Assembly: GCF_013359865.1 (NCBI RefSeq)
Contig: NZ_JABMCE010000084.1
Coordinates: 62,001-126,000 of the forward strand
Length of the DNA: 64,000 nucleotides
Source of the DNA: Curtobacterium pusillum
Lineage (GTDB): Bacteria; Actinomycetota; Actinomycetes; Actinomycetales; Microbacteriaceae
Reading direction: 5' to 3'
Shown: one piece after another, positions 16,831 to 24,903 of the stretch
How positions within the stretch are numbered: position 1 is the first letter of the stretch
Layout: each line of letters begins with the position of its first letter
Notes under the pieces: model-generated
Told to the model about the DNA's origin: nothing
Database searches by the model: none
Seen by the model: only the letters and a program-made list of their open reading frames with translations
Made by a program: the position numbers and the translations under genes

Positions 16831-16871
16831 GCGACACGCCCGGGCTGCACAAGACACCCCGGGCGTGTCGC
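16831..16871. terminator. 14-bp perfect hairpin between divergent units
   Basis: GCGACACGCCCGGG (16831-16844) pairs with 16858-16871 around a 13-base loop. It stands between the divergent rtcB side and the GH15 gene, so it does not end a known gene. It may be the leader hairpin of the small minus-strand ORF or an insulator-like palindrome. A separate loopless palindrome GGAGGCGCGCCTCC follows at 16888-16901. The rest of the 16502-16964 gap holds no other gene I can support. Confidence 0.55.
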
Positions 16872-16964
16872 GATTGGTCCACGGCTTGGAGGCGCGCCTC
16901 CGGCCGTCCGCAGCGGGGTACGTCCGCCTGATGGTCGGGCCCCGGACCGGGGCAGTCTGGGTGC

Positions 16965-18842
16965 ATGACCGAGCGGACCCGAGACACTCCCGACGCGACC
17001 GAGGGCGAGGAGCGCACCGACGGCTACGTCCCGCTCCGCTCGTACGGGGCGATCGGTGACGGTCGGACGGTCGCGCTCATCGCGCTGGACGGTCGGATCG
17101 ACTGGCTCCCGATCCCGTCGATGGACTCACCACCCGTGTTCGCGAGCATCCTGGACGCCGAGCACGGCGGCCACATCGCGCTGCGACCGACCGGCGACGC
17201 CGAGGCCTCGCGCCGGTACGAGCCGGGCACGAACGTGCTCGTCACGACCTGGACGTCCGACTCCGGATCGTGCACGGTCACCGACGCGATGATCACCGGG
17301 GTCGCCGGACGGCTGCCGTGGGCGGAGATCGGGCGATGCGTGCAGGGCGTCTCGGGCAGCGTCGAGCTGGAGTGGTCGATCGTCCCCGGCACGCTGCTGA
17401 ACACCGCCGAGCCGAAGCGTCTCGAGACCGTGAACGGCACGGTCATCGGCGTGGACGGCATCACGATCGCGATGGCCGAGCACGGCTTCGGCCCCGTGCA
17501 CGAGGACGGCCCTCGGTTCTCCGGCCGCTTCACCACGGCCGAGGGGTCGAAGCACATCCTGACGGTCGTCGGCACGGACGACGAACCGGTCTTCCTGCCC
17601 GACCCGGAGCAGAGCATGGAGGGGATCGACCGGACGATCCGGAACTGGTCGACCTGGTCCGAGGAGTTCTCCTACGACGGGCCCTGGGCCGGCGCCGTGC
17701 AGCGGAGTGCCCTGGCGCTCAAGCTGCTCATCTACTCGCCCACCGGTGCGATCGCCGCGGCGCCGACGACGAGCCTGCCCGAGGACCGCACCGGCGGGAA
17801 GAACTGGGACTACCGGTTCGCCTGGGTCCGCGACCTGGCGTACACGGTGCACGCCCTCACCCGCTTCGGCCTGCGCGAGGAGACCCACGCCGCGGTGTCC
17901 TGGGTGATCCGGACCATCGCGGACAACGGCGACACCATGCCAATCTTCTACGAGCTCGACGGGACGCTGTCCGACGAGGTGCACGAGCGCGACGTCCCCG
18001 GCTGGCGTGGCATCGGCCCGGTGACGGAGGGCAACCGGGCGTCCGGGCAGCTGCAGCTCGGCGTCTGGGGCGACGTGTTCGAGATCATGCGCCAGTACGT
18101 CCGCGCCGGCAACGTCCTCGACCGCAAGACCGCGAAGACGCTCGAGGGTCTCGCCGACGGCGCGTGCAAGCAGTGGGAGAAGCCCGACGCGAGCATGTGG
18201 GAGCTCGAGGAGACACAGCACTACACGACGAGCAAGATCGGGTGCTGGCAGGCGCTCGACGCTGCTGTCGAACTGCACGACGCGGGGCAGATCGACGGCT
18301 CGCGGGACATGTGGGTGAAGAACCGGGAACTCATCGAGGCCTGGGTGTCGGAGCACGGGTGGGACGAGGAGCGCGGCCACTACGTCATGTACCCGGGCTC
18401 CGAGGCCCTCGACTGCTCGATCCTGCTCCACGCGATGTCGGCGTTCGACCGCGGTCCCCGCATGAGCGCGACGATCGACGCGATCCAGGAGCAGTTGCAG
18501 CACGGACCGCTCGTGTACCGGTACTCGGGGGTCGAGGACGAGGAGTCACCGTTCGTCGCGTGCTCGTTCTGGCTCGTCGCCGCGCTGGCCTGCGTCGGAC
18601 GCATCGACGACGCCCGGGCCCTGATGGACGACGCGGTCGACCAGGCGAACGACGTCGGCCTGTTCAGCGAGATGATCAGCGAGGACGGTGCGTTCATGGG
18701 CAACCTGCCGCAGGGGCTGTCGCACCTCGCGCTCATCCAGGCGGCGCTGACGGTCGAGGAGACGGCCGCCGAGCAGGACGACGACGAGGGCCCGGGTCAG
18801 GCGAGCGAGATCGCGACGAGCCCGGCGACCCCGAGCAGGTAG
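16965..18842 (+). CDS. Glycoside hydrolase family 15 protein (glucoamylase/trehalase-like)
   Basis: 625 residues. An N-terminal beta-sandwich domain (about 20-225; YVPLRSYGAIGDGRTVALIALDGRIDWL is typical) precedes the (alpha/alpha)6 barrel. Barrel motifs include NWDYRFAWVRDLAYTVHAL, the likely general acid in ASMWELEE and the likely base in YRYSGVEDEESPFVACSFW. No signal peptide is visible, so it acts in the cytoplasm, where actinobacterial relatives cleave alpha-glucans or trehalose. Which of these it uses cannot be decided here. Its 3' end overlaps the convergent cation exchanger gene by 46 bases. Confidence 0.93.
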   Translation: MTERTRDTPDATEGEERTDGYVPLRSYGAIGDGRTVALIALDGRIDWLPIPSMDSPPVFASILDAEHGGHIALRPTGDAEASRRYEPGTNVLVTTWTSDSGSCTVTDAMITGVAGRLPWAEIGRCVQGVSGSVELEWSIVPGTLLNTAEPKRLETVNGTVIGVDGITIAMAEHGFGPVHEDGPRFSGRFTTAEGSKHILTVVGTDDEPVFLPDPEQSMEGIDRTIRNWSTWSEEFSYDGPWAGAVQRSALALKLLIYSPTGAIAAAPTTSLPEDRTGGKNWDYRFAWVRDLAYTVHALTRFGLREETHAAVSWVIRTIADNGDTMPIFYELDGTLSDEVHERDVPGWRGIGPVTEGNRASGQLQLGVWGDVFEIMRQYVRAGNVLDRKTAKTLEGLADGACKQWEKPDASMWELEETQHYTTSKIGCWQALDAAVELHDAGQIDGSRDMWVKNRELIEAWVSEHGWDEERGHYVMYPGSEALDCSILLHAMSAFDRGPRMSATIDAIQEQLQHGPLVYRYSGVEDEESPFVACSFWLVAALACVGRIDDARALMDDAVDQANDVGLFSEMISEDGAFMGNLPQGLSHLALIQAALTVEETAAEQDDDEGPGQASEIATSPATPSR

Positions 18843-19858
18843 AGCACGACGACGACGAACGAGTCCACGCCCAGCCCGACGATGCGCCGCTGCGGCCGGA
18901 AGACGAGTCCGACGGCGTACACGAGCGTGAGCAGGACGGCGAGCGCGGTGAGGTAGACGTCGCTCGCGTTCGCCTGCGGCAGCACGGCCTTGCCGGACAG
19001 CACGGTGGCGACGAGGAACAGGACCGGCAGGAACGCGTTCCCGCCGAAGATGTCCGACACCGCCAGGTTGTCGTCGCCCTGCCTCACCGCCTGCAGGCCC
19101 GTCGAGATCTCCGGCAGGCTCGTCGCCAGGGCGAGGACGGTGGCTCCGAACAGCACCCCGGACAGGCCGATCTTGCCGGAGGCGGCGTCGCCGGCCTGCT
19201 CGAGCACCACGCCCGCGACGAGCGTCGCCAACGCGGAGACCGCGAAGACGATCGCCGCGCGCCGGGTGCTCATCGGCGGTTCGGCGGGCTTCCGGGTGCG
19301 GTGTCCCGAGGCGTGCGGTGCCGCGTCCGGCGCCCGTCCGTCCTCGTGCCACGGCAGGTGCTTGCCGGCACGCTGCACGAGCAGGAGCCCGACGAGCCAG
19401 ATCGCCGCGATGAGCACGACGTCCGGTGTGAGCCGGGCGACGACGAGGTCGGGCGGGAGTTGACTCCCCGCGATGACCACTCCGAGGACGGCGACCACGA
19501 CGATCGCCTCGAGCACCAGGGTGAGCGACGCCGCACGGTACGTGATCGGCTTCACGCCCCGCCCGCGCTTGCCGAAGGCGTCGAGCACCGCGATGACGAC
19601 GGTCTGCAGTGCGATGCCGCCGAGGATGTTGCCCGCTGCGACCTCGATCGAGCCGGACAGGCCGGCACTGACGGTGATCGCGATCTCCGGCAGGTTCGTC
19701 GCGACGGCGAGCACGATGAGACCGCCGAGCGCACTGCCGAGGTGCAGCCGGGCGTCGAGCACGTCGGTCGTCTTCGAGAGCTGGATGCCGGCTGTCCAGA
19801 TCACCGCGGCACCGGCTGCGAAGACGAGCACGAGCAGCCAGAGCGGCAGGGAGTCCAT
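18797..19858 (-). CDS. CaCA-type sodium/calcium exchanger family membrane protein
   Basis: 353 residues with two homologous halves of about five helices. Each half has the alpha-repeat signature: ATNLPEI with GNILGG in the first (about 55-95) and ATSLPEI with DIFGGNAF in the second (about 245-285). A cytoplasmic loop with HLPWHEDGRAPDAAPHASG lies between. These proteins exchange Ca2+ (or other cations) for Na+ or H+ across the membrane. The C-terminal end overlaps the GH15 gene by 46 bases in convergent orientation. Confidence 0.9.
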   Translation of the reverse strand: MDSLPLWLLVLVFAAGAAVIWTAGIQLSKTTDVLDARLHLGSALGGLIVLAVATNLPEIAITVSAGLSGSIEVAAGNILGGIALQTVVIAVLDAFGKRGRGVKPITYRAASLTLVLEAIVVVAVLGVVIAGSQLPPDLVVARLTPDVVLIAAIWLVGLLLVQRAGKHLPWHEDGRAPDAAPHASGHRTRKPAEPPMSTRRAAIVFAVSALATLVAGVVLEQAGDAASGKIGLSGVLFGATVLALATSLPEISTGLQAVRQGDDNLAVSDIFGGNAFLPVLFLVATVLSGKAVLPQANASDVYLTALAVLLTLVYAVGLVFRPQRRIVGLGVDSFVVVVLYLLGVAGLVAISLA

Positions 19859-19929
19859 GCTCCCGATCGTGGCCGTTCCCCACCGGACGCGTTACCGGGG
19901 TGCGCTGCACGGCGCATCATGGTCTGACG

Positions 19930-20532
19930 ATGAACGACGTCGATGCACGCATGGACCGGCTGCGACGGGCCGCCCGCTACCGGTACCAGCAGCTCGTGGA
20001 CAGCGAGATCGAGCGCGGCTCCCTCGATCCGGACGAGGTCCGTGAGGAACGCCGTCTGCTGCAGGCCCGCGACGTCGGTCAGCACGCCCGGGCTCTCATC
20101 GAGGAGGCCGAGCGTCGCGGGACCTTCGAGGGGAACCCGTACCACGGCAAGCGTCTGCCAGGGAACGACGGGCACCACGACCCGGACTGGTGGATCAAGG
20201 CGAAGATCGAGCGCGAGGAGATCACCGGCATCGCCCCGCCCGCCCTGGCCCTGCGGAAGGAGGACGCGGAGCTCGACGAGCACCTCGACGCCCTCTCCGC
20301 CGAGGCCGACGTGCGCGACGTGCTCGAGGACTTCAACGCCCGGGTGAAGGAGGCCCGCCGGCAGTTGCTCGGTGGGCCGCCGGTGGTCACCCCGCTGCGC
20401 GAGGTCGACGACGAGATCACCCGCTGGCGGGACCGTCGGGAGGCGCGGCTCGCGTCCGACGCGCGCGCGGCGGCCGAACGGGCGGCCGCGTTCGGGGACC
20501 GGCCACGTCGGTGGTGGCGCCGACGTCGGTGA
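19930..20532 (+). CDS. DUF1992 (DnaJ subfamily C member 28-like) protein
   Basis: 200 residues. The family core is clear: a GTFEGNPYHGKRLP segment, then DPDWWIKAKIEREEI and LALRKEDAELD, matching the DUF1992 region shared with human DNAJC28. No J-domain is present. The C-terminus is an Arg/Glu-rich helix ending in RRWWRRRR. ATG 19930 is chosen over an upstream in-frame GTG at 19900 because MNDVDARMDRLRRAA starts the helical domain. Function unknown. It runs towards the 20584-20624 terminator. Confidence 0.85.
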   Translation: MNDVDARMDRLRRAARYRYQQLVDSEIERGSLDPDEVREERRLLQARDVGQHARALIEEAERRGTFEGNPYHGKRLPGNDGHHDPDWWIKAKIEREEITGIAPPALALRKEDAELDEHLDALSAEADVRDVLEDFNARVKEARRQLLGGPPVVTPLREVDDEITRWRDRREARLASDARAAAERAAAFGDRPRRWWRRRR

Positions 20533-20583
20533 GGCGATCCGCGCCTCCAGTCCGCTGGTCCGCACGCGCGCGGCGGACGCGCA

Positions 20584-20624
20584 ACGACCGCAGCACCACG
20601 CGCTTGGCGTGGTGCTGCGGTCGT
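20584..20624. terminator. 18-bp perfect hairpin between convergent genes
   Basis: ACGACCGCAGCACCACGC (20584-20601) pairs exactly with 20607-20624 around the loop GCTTG. It lies between the stop of the DUF1992 gene and the stop of the convergent secreted protein gene, so it serves both. A half copy of the GGAGGCGC element (GCGCCTCCAGTCCG, 20541-20554) stands just before it. Confidence 0.85.
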
Positions 20625-20640
20625 CCCTGGCGGTCTGGTC

Positions 20641-21318
20641 CTACTTGATCTTGGCGGTGATCGTCGCGGTGCCGACGAGGAGGCCGGACTTGACGGCGTC
20701 CGTCTTGAAGGTGCTGTCGAGCAGCTTCGCGGCGTCGGCGGAGACGTGCACGGTCGTGCCGGTCAGGATGGCGTCGTCGCCCTCGAGCTGGAGCGGCTTG
20801 AGCGTGCCACCGTGCAGCGAGAACAGGTACGCGTCGTTCACGGCGACCTTGCCGTTGACGAGGACGTCACCGTAGAGCTTCGACGAGCCCGGGTTGACGA
20901 CGAAGTTCTGCAGCGTGACCGTGGTGTCGCCGGCGCTCAGCGTCAGGCCGGAGTCGTCGTGGTTCAGCAGGCCCTGCACGTACGGGCGGTAGTCGCCGTC
21001 CGGCGACCAGTACGTGACCGAGCCGGAGGTGATCGGGAACGAGACCGAACCGTCGGCGAGCTTCGCGTTGCCGGAGACGCCCGGGGTCAGCTTGAGGGCG
21101 GTCAGCGCGTCGGTGAAGCCGGAGTCCAGCTTGACCGCGGTGTTGCCGCCGAGGACCTCGGGGACGGAGGCGACCGGCCCGGGGATCTTGGAGGAGCTCG
21201 AGGAGACGGTGTGGACCGTGCCGTCGGCCTGGGCGGCCGAGACACCGAACGCTGCGCCGCCGAGGACGAGCGCGCCGGTGGCGGCGAGGGAGATCGTGGT
21301 CTTGGTGAGCTTGCGCAT
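20641..21318 (-). CDS. Secreted protein of unknown function
   Basis: 225 residues. Signal peptide: MRKLTKTT, hydrophobic SLAATGALVLGGAAFGV and an Ala-rich cleavage region ending SAAQA at about 31. The mature part is rich in beta-prone Gly/Ser/Thr/Val stretches (SGSVTYWSPDGDYRPYVQG, VTLQNFVVNPGSSKLYGDV) with no cysteine and no anchor, so it is probably released or cell-associated. It vaguely recalls HtaA-like beta domains, not convincingly. AAAGGAC precedes the ATG at 21318, and the gene is divergent from the phosphoketolase gene. The in-frame run upstream to 23310 is antisense shadow. Confidence 0.85.
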   Translation of the reverse strand: MRKLTKTTISLAATGALVLGGAAFGVSAAQADGTVHTVSSSSSKIPGPVASVPEVLGGNTAVKLDSGFTDALTALKLTPGVSGNAKLADGSVSFPITSGSVTYWSPDGDYRPYVQGLLNHDDSGLTLSAGDTTVTLQNFVVNPGSSKLYGDVLVNGKVAVNDAYLFSLHGGTLKPLQLEGDDAILTGTTVHVSADAAKLLDSTFKTDAVKSGLLVGTATITAKIK

Positions 21319-21525
21319 GGTCTGTCCTTTGCTGTGGCGGGCGCTCCGGCCGGTGGCGGCGCGCTCCTGTGCGTATGCCACTCTGTGTGAATGCTGAGGC
21401 CCGGCCGAGTTCGACCGGAGAGTGCCCTGGGCGTTTGCCCTTGTGACACTCATTCGGCACCCCCTCGCAAACGGTTTGGACGACTTTCTGGGATCGCTCC
21501 GCATGCCCCTCCGTAGCGTGGGGGC
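21319..21525. promoter_or_regulatory. Divergent promoter region of secreted protein and phosphoketolase genes
   Basis: A 207-base gap between divergent starts, less G/C-rich than its surroundings. It contains GGGCGTTTGCCC (a short palindrome near 21428), GTGACACTCATTC and GCAAACGGTTTGGACG close to the phosphoketolase start. No promoter can be placed with confidence, and no ribosome site as strong as those of neighbouring genes precedes ATG 21526. Confidence 0.5.
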
Positions 21526-23997
21526 ATGGCCACCGCATCCTCGACGAGCACCGACCGGATCCGCGCGATCGACGCCTGGTGGCGCGCCGCGAACTACCTC
21601 ACGGTCGGGCAGATCTACCTGCTCGACAACCCGCTGCTCGACCGCCCGATCGCCCCGGAGGACGTGAAGCCGCGGCTGCTCGGGCACTGGGGCACCTCCC
21701 CCGCGCTCAACCTCGTGTACGCGCACTGCAACGCTCTCATCGCCGACACCGACCGCGATCTGCTCTACGTCTGCGGTCCGGGCCACGGCGGTCCGGCGAT
21801 GAACGCGAACGCCTGGCTCGACGGCACCTGGGGCGAGCTCTACCCCTCCATCACCCCCGACCCCGCCGGGCTCCAGGCGTTCTTCCGGCAGTTCTCGTTC
21901 CCCGGCGGGATCCCCTCGCACGCCGCCCCGGAGACGCCCGGGTCGATCAACGAGGGCGGCGAACTCGGCTACTCCCTCGCGCACGCGTACGGGGCGGCGC
22001 TCGACAACCCCGACCTCGTCGTCGCGTGCGTCGTCGGCGACGGCGAGGCCGAGACCGGGCCGCTCGCGGGCTCCTGGCAGGCGCACACCTTCCTCGACCC
22101 GGTGTCCGACGGCGCCGTGCTGCCGATCCTCAACCTCAACGGGTGGAAGATCGCGAACCCGACCGTCCTCGCCCGCATCCCGTCCGACGACCTGGACGCG
22201 TACTTCCGCGGCCTCGGGTACGAGCCGATCACCGTGGACTCCTCCCGCGTCGACGACGACCCGTACGCCGTGCACGCCCTGTTCGACGCGGCGCTCCGCC
22301 GTGCACTCGCGACCATCGACGACATCCAGGCAGCCGCACGGGCCCAGGCGCAGCGCGCCGCGTCCGGGCTGCCCGCGGGTGCCACGGACCTCCGCCCCCG
22401 CTGGCCGATGATCGTGCTGCGGACCCCCAAGGGCTGGACCGGGCCGAAGGAGGTCGACGGCCAGCAGGTCGAGGGGACCTTCCGCGCGCACCAGGTCCCG
22501 CTTCCCGCTGTCAGGGAGAACGACGAGCACCGCCGGCAGCTCGAGGAGTGGATGCGCTCCTACCGGCCCGAGGAGCTCTTCGACGACGACGGACAGCCGA
22601 TCGGCATCCTCACCACGATCCGGCCCTCCGGCGACCGCCGGATGAGCGCGACCCCGCACGCGAACGGCGGACGCCTCCGCACCGCACTCGACCGGCCGGG
22701 ACTCGAGGAGTTCGGCGTCCCCGCCGGCACCCCGGCGAGCGCCACGGGCACCCTCGGACCGTGGATCGCCGCGCTCGTCCAGCGCAACCCGTCCGCGTTC
22801 CGCCTGTTCGGCCCCGACGAGACCGTCTCGAACAAGCTCGACGCCGTGTTCGACGTGACCTCCCGCGTCTGGCGCGCCCAGCGCGGTGTCGGAGACGAGC
22901 ACCTCGGCGCCCACGGCCGGGTCACCGAGGTGCTGTCCGAGCACCTGCTCGAGGGCATGCTCGAGGGCTACGTGCTGAGCGGACGCCACGGCATCCTCAA
23001 CACCTACGAGGCGTTCGCACACATCATCGACTCGATGGTGGGCCAGTACGCGAAGTGGCTCGAGTCCTCGACGGACATCGACTGGCGTGCCCCCGTCTCG
23101 AACCTGTCGATCCTGCTCTCGTCGCACGTCTGGCGGCAGGACCACAACGGCTTCTCGCACCAGGACCCCGGGTTCCTCGACGTCGTCGCGTCGAAGCAGC
23201 AGGACCTCGTCCGCATCAAGCTGCCGGCGGACGCCAACGCGCTGCTCGCCGTCGCCGCGCACGCGATGGAGACCACCGACCGCATCGAGGTGATCGTCGC
23301 CGGCAAGCACCCCGAGCCGGTGTTCCTGTCACTGGACGACGCGGTCACGCACGTGTCCGCCGGACTCGGCACGTGGGACTGGGCCGGCACCGAGGACACC
23401 GTCGGGCACGTCGACGTCGTGCTCGCCTGCGCCGGGGACGTCCCCACCGTGGAGGCCGTCGCCGCCGCGGACATCATCCGGCAGCACGCGCCGTCCGTCG
23501 GGGTGCGCGTCGTCAACGTCGTCGACCTCCTCGCGCTCGGGGACCCCCGGAAGCACGAGCACCCGATCCCCGACGAGCGGTACGACGAACTGTTCCTGCC
23601 CGGGACGCCGACCGTGTTCGCGTTCCACGGGTACCCCTCGCTGGTGCACCAGCTCACCTACCGTCGGCACGGGCACGACGACCTGCACGTGCACGGCTTC
23701 CTCGAGCAGGGCACCACGACGACGCCGTTCGACATGCTCATGCGGAACGAGATGGATCGGTTCGCGCTCGCGCACGATGCGCTGACGCGGGTGGACGCCG
23801 GGGCGCACGAGTCCCTGCTCGGCCGGCTCTCGGACGCGCGGGAGGCTGCGCGTACGTACGCGTACACGCGGGGTGAGGACCACCCGTCGGTGGGCGAGTG
23901 GCGGTTCTCGGGGTGGCCGCAGGACGAGCCGGCGTCGGGTGGCACCGGTGGCGATCCGGGCACGGGTGAGACCGAGGGGGCGGCGCCCGGCAACTGA
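21526..23997 (+). CDS. xfp: Phosphoketolase (xylulose-5-P/fructose-6-P)
   Basis: 823 residues. A thiamine-diphosphate enzyme that splits xylulose-5-P (and often fructose-6-P) with phosphate into acetyl-P and glyceraldehyde-3-P (or erythrose-4-P). LLGHWGTSPALNLVYAH is the family N-terminal signature; GPGHGGPAMNANAWLDG and VGDGEAETGPLAGSW bind ThDP and Mg2+; SSHVWRQDHNGFSHQDPGF lies in the pyrimidine domain; NVVDLLALGDP is in the C-terminal domain. Length is normal. Acetate kinase or phosphotransacetylase genes, which would use the acetyl-P, are not in the window. The C-terminal 30 residues are Gly/Thr-rich. Confidence 0.96.
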   Translation: MATASSTSTDRIRAIDAWWRAANYLTVGQIYLLDNPLLDRPIAPEDVKPRLLGHWGTSPALNLVYAHCNALIADTDRDLLYVCGPGHGGPAMNANAWLDGTWGELYPSITPDPAGLQAFFRQFSFPGGIPSHAAPETPGSINEGGELGYSLAHAYGAALDNPDLVVACVVGDGEAETGPLAGSWQAHTFLDPVSDGAVLPILNLNGWKIANPTVLARIPSDDLDAYFRGLGYEPITVDSSRVDDDPYAVHALFDAALRRALATIDDIQAAARAQAQRAASGLPAGATDLRPRWPMIVLRTPKGWTGPKEVDGQQVEGTFRAHQVPLPAVRENDEHRRQLEEWMRSYRPEELFDDDGQPIGILTTIRPSGDRRMSATPHANGGRLRTALDRPGLEEFGVPAGTPASATGTLGPWIAALVQRNPSAFRLFGPDETVSNKLDAVFDVTSRVWRAQRGVGDEHLGAHGRVTEVLSEHLLEGMLEGYVLSGRHGILNTYEAFAHIIDSMVGQYAKWLESSTDIDWRAPVSNLSILLSSHVWRQDHNGFSHQDPGFLDVVASKQQDLVRIKLPADANALLAVAAHAMETTDRIEVIVAGKHPEPVFLSLDDAVTHVSAGLGTWDWAGTEDTVGHVDVVLACAGDVPTVEAVAAADIIRQHAPSVGVRVVNVVDLLALGDPRKHEHPIPDERYDELFLPGTPTVFAFHGYPSLVHQLTYRRHGHDDLHVHGFLEQGTTTTPFDMLMRNEMDRFALAHDALTRVDAGAHESLLGRLSDAREAARTYAYTRGEDHPSVGEWRFSGWPQDEPASGGTGGDPGTGETEGAAPGN

Positions 23998-24034
23998 CGC
24001 CGAGCTCGCAGGACCGAGGTGCCACGCTGGAACG

Positions 24035-24718
24035 GTGAGCGACCTCGTCATCCCGGCCCCGCCCCTCCCGACCGTCCCGACGTCGACCGGCGGCCGCTTC
24101 CCCGTCCGACGGGTGTTCTGCGTCGGACGGAACTACGCCGCCCACGCACGGGAGATGGGCCACGACCCGGACCGCGAGCCGCCGTTCTTCTTCACGAAGC
24201 CGGCCCACGCCGTCGTGGTGGACGGCGCCGACACCCCGTACCCGTCGATCACGGAGCGCCTCGAGCACGAGGTCGAACTCGTCGTGGCGATCGGGACCGG
24301 CGGCGCGGACATCGCCGTCGAGGACGCCCTCGCGCACGTGTGGGGGTACACCGTCGGCATCGACCTGACCCGTCGTGACCTGCAGGCCGAGGCCAAGAGG
24401 CTCGGTCGCCCGTGGGACACCGCGAAGGGGTTCGACGCCTCGGCGCCCATCGGTGAACTCGTCCCCGCCGCCGACGTCGACCCGGCCTCGGGTCCGATCG
24501 AGCTGCGGGTGAACGGGGCGCTCCGACAGTCCGGTGACCTCGCGGACCAGATCTGGTCGGTGGCGGAGACCGTCGCCGAGCTGTCCCGCTTCGTTGCTCT
24601 GGCCCCCGGGGACCTCCTCATGACCGGCACTCCCGAGGGCGTGGGTGCCCTCGAGCGGGGCGACACCCTGGAGGGCACCATCGCAGGGGTCGGTTCGGTG
24701 CGGACGCGGATCACCTGA
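24035..24718 (+). CDS. Fumarylacetoacetate hydrolase family protein
   Basis: 227 residues from GTG 24035. The FAH fold is shown by FCVGRNYAAHAREMG, FFFTKPAHAVV, the metal-binding Glu pair in RLEHEVELVVAIG and the Asp in GYTVGIDLTRRDLQ, then KGFDASAPIGELV and LMTGTPEGVGAL. Members cleave or decarboxylate acylpyruvates and catechol-derived intermediates with Mg2+. Single-domain proteins of this size often act as acylpyruvases or oxaloacetate decarboxylases. It starts 37 bases after the phosphoketolase stop on the same strand and could be cotranscribed, though the pathways are not obviously linked. Confidence 0.92.
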   Translation: MSDLVIPAPPLPTVPTSTGGRFPVRRVFCVGRNYAAHAREMGHDPDREPPFFFTKPAHAVVVDGADTPYPSITERLEHEVELVVAIGTGGADIAVEDALAHVWGYTVGIDLTRRDLQAEAKRLGRPWDTAKGFDASAPIGELVPAADVDPASGPIELRVNGALRQSGDLADQIWSVAETVAELSRFVALAPGDLLMTGTPEGVGALERGDTLEGTIAGVGSVRTRIT

Positions 24719-24721
24719 ACA

Positions 24722-24745
24722 CCCCCGCGCACAGATGTGCGGGGG
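24722..24745 (+). terminator. Hairpin after the FAH gene
   Basis: CCCCCGCGCACA (24722-24733) pairs with TGTGCGGGGG (24736-24745), leaving a two-base bulge and a tiny loop. It starts three bases after the FAH stop. Its right arm opens the 27-base tandem repeat at 24736-24789. Confidence 0.6.
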
Positions 24746-24789
24746 CTGGGAGGGCTCACAGCTGTGCGCGGGCTGGGAGGGCTCACAGC
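24736..24789 (+). repeat. 27-bp direct tandem repeat, two copies
   Basis: TGTGCGGGGGCTGGGAGGGC followed by TCACAGC (24736-24762) is repeated at 24763-24789 with one mismatch (26 of 27). It lies in the 185-base gap between the FAH gene and the TIM-barrel gene. Read from an ATG at 24734 it would encode repeated CGGWEGSQ/CAGWEGSQ, but nothing else supports coding. Confidence 0.85.
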
Positions 24790-24903
24790 GACGGCGAGTA
24801 GCAAGGTGTCGGCGTCGCTGTTCGGGCTCGCGACGTCTTCACACACGGGACACGCCGATCGCGACGGGGCCATCGGCCGTGTCCGGACAACGGAGGTGGC
24901 GCC

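Noticed and set aside
17270..19927. An 885-codon plus-strand open frame
   Set aside because: It lies in a second frame over the GH15 gene and antisense to the cation exchanger; both of those genes carry strong family motifs.
21319..23310. Long N-terminal extension of the secreted protein gene (to 889 codons)
   Set aside because: It is antisense to the phosphoketolase gene; the signal peptide at MRKLTKTT with a ribosome site fixes the true start at 21318.
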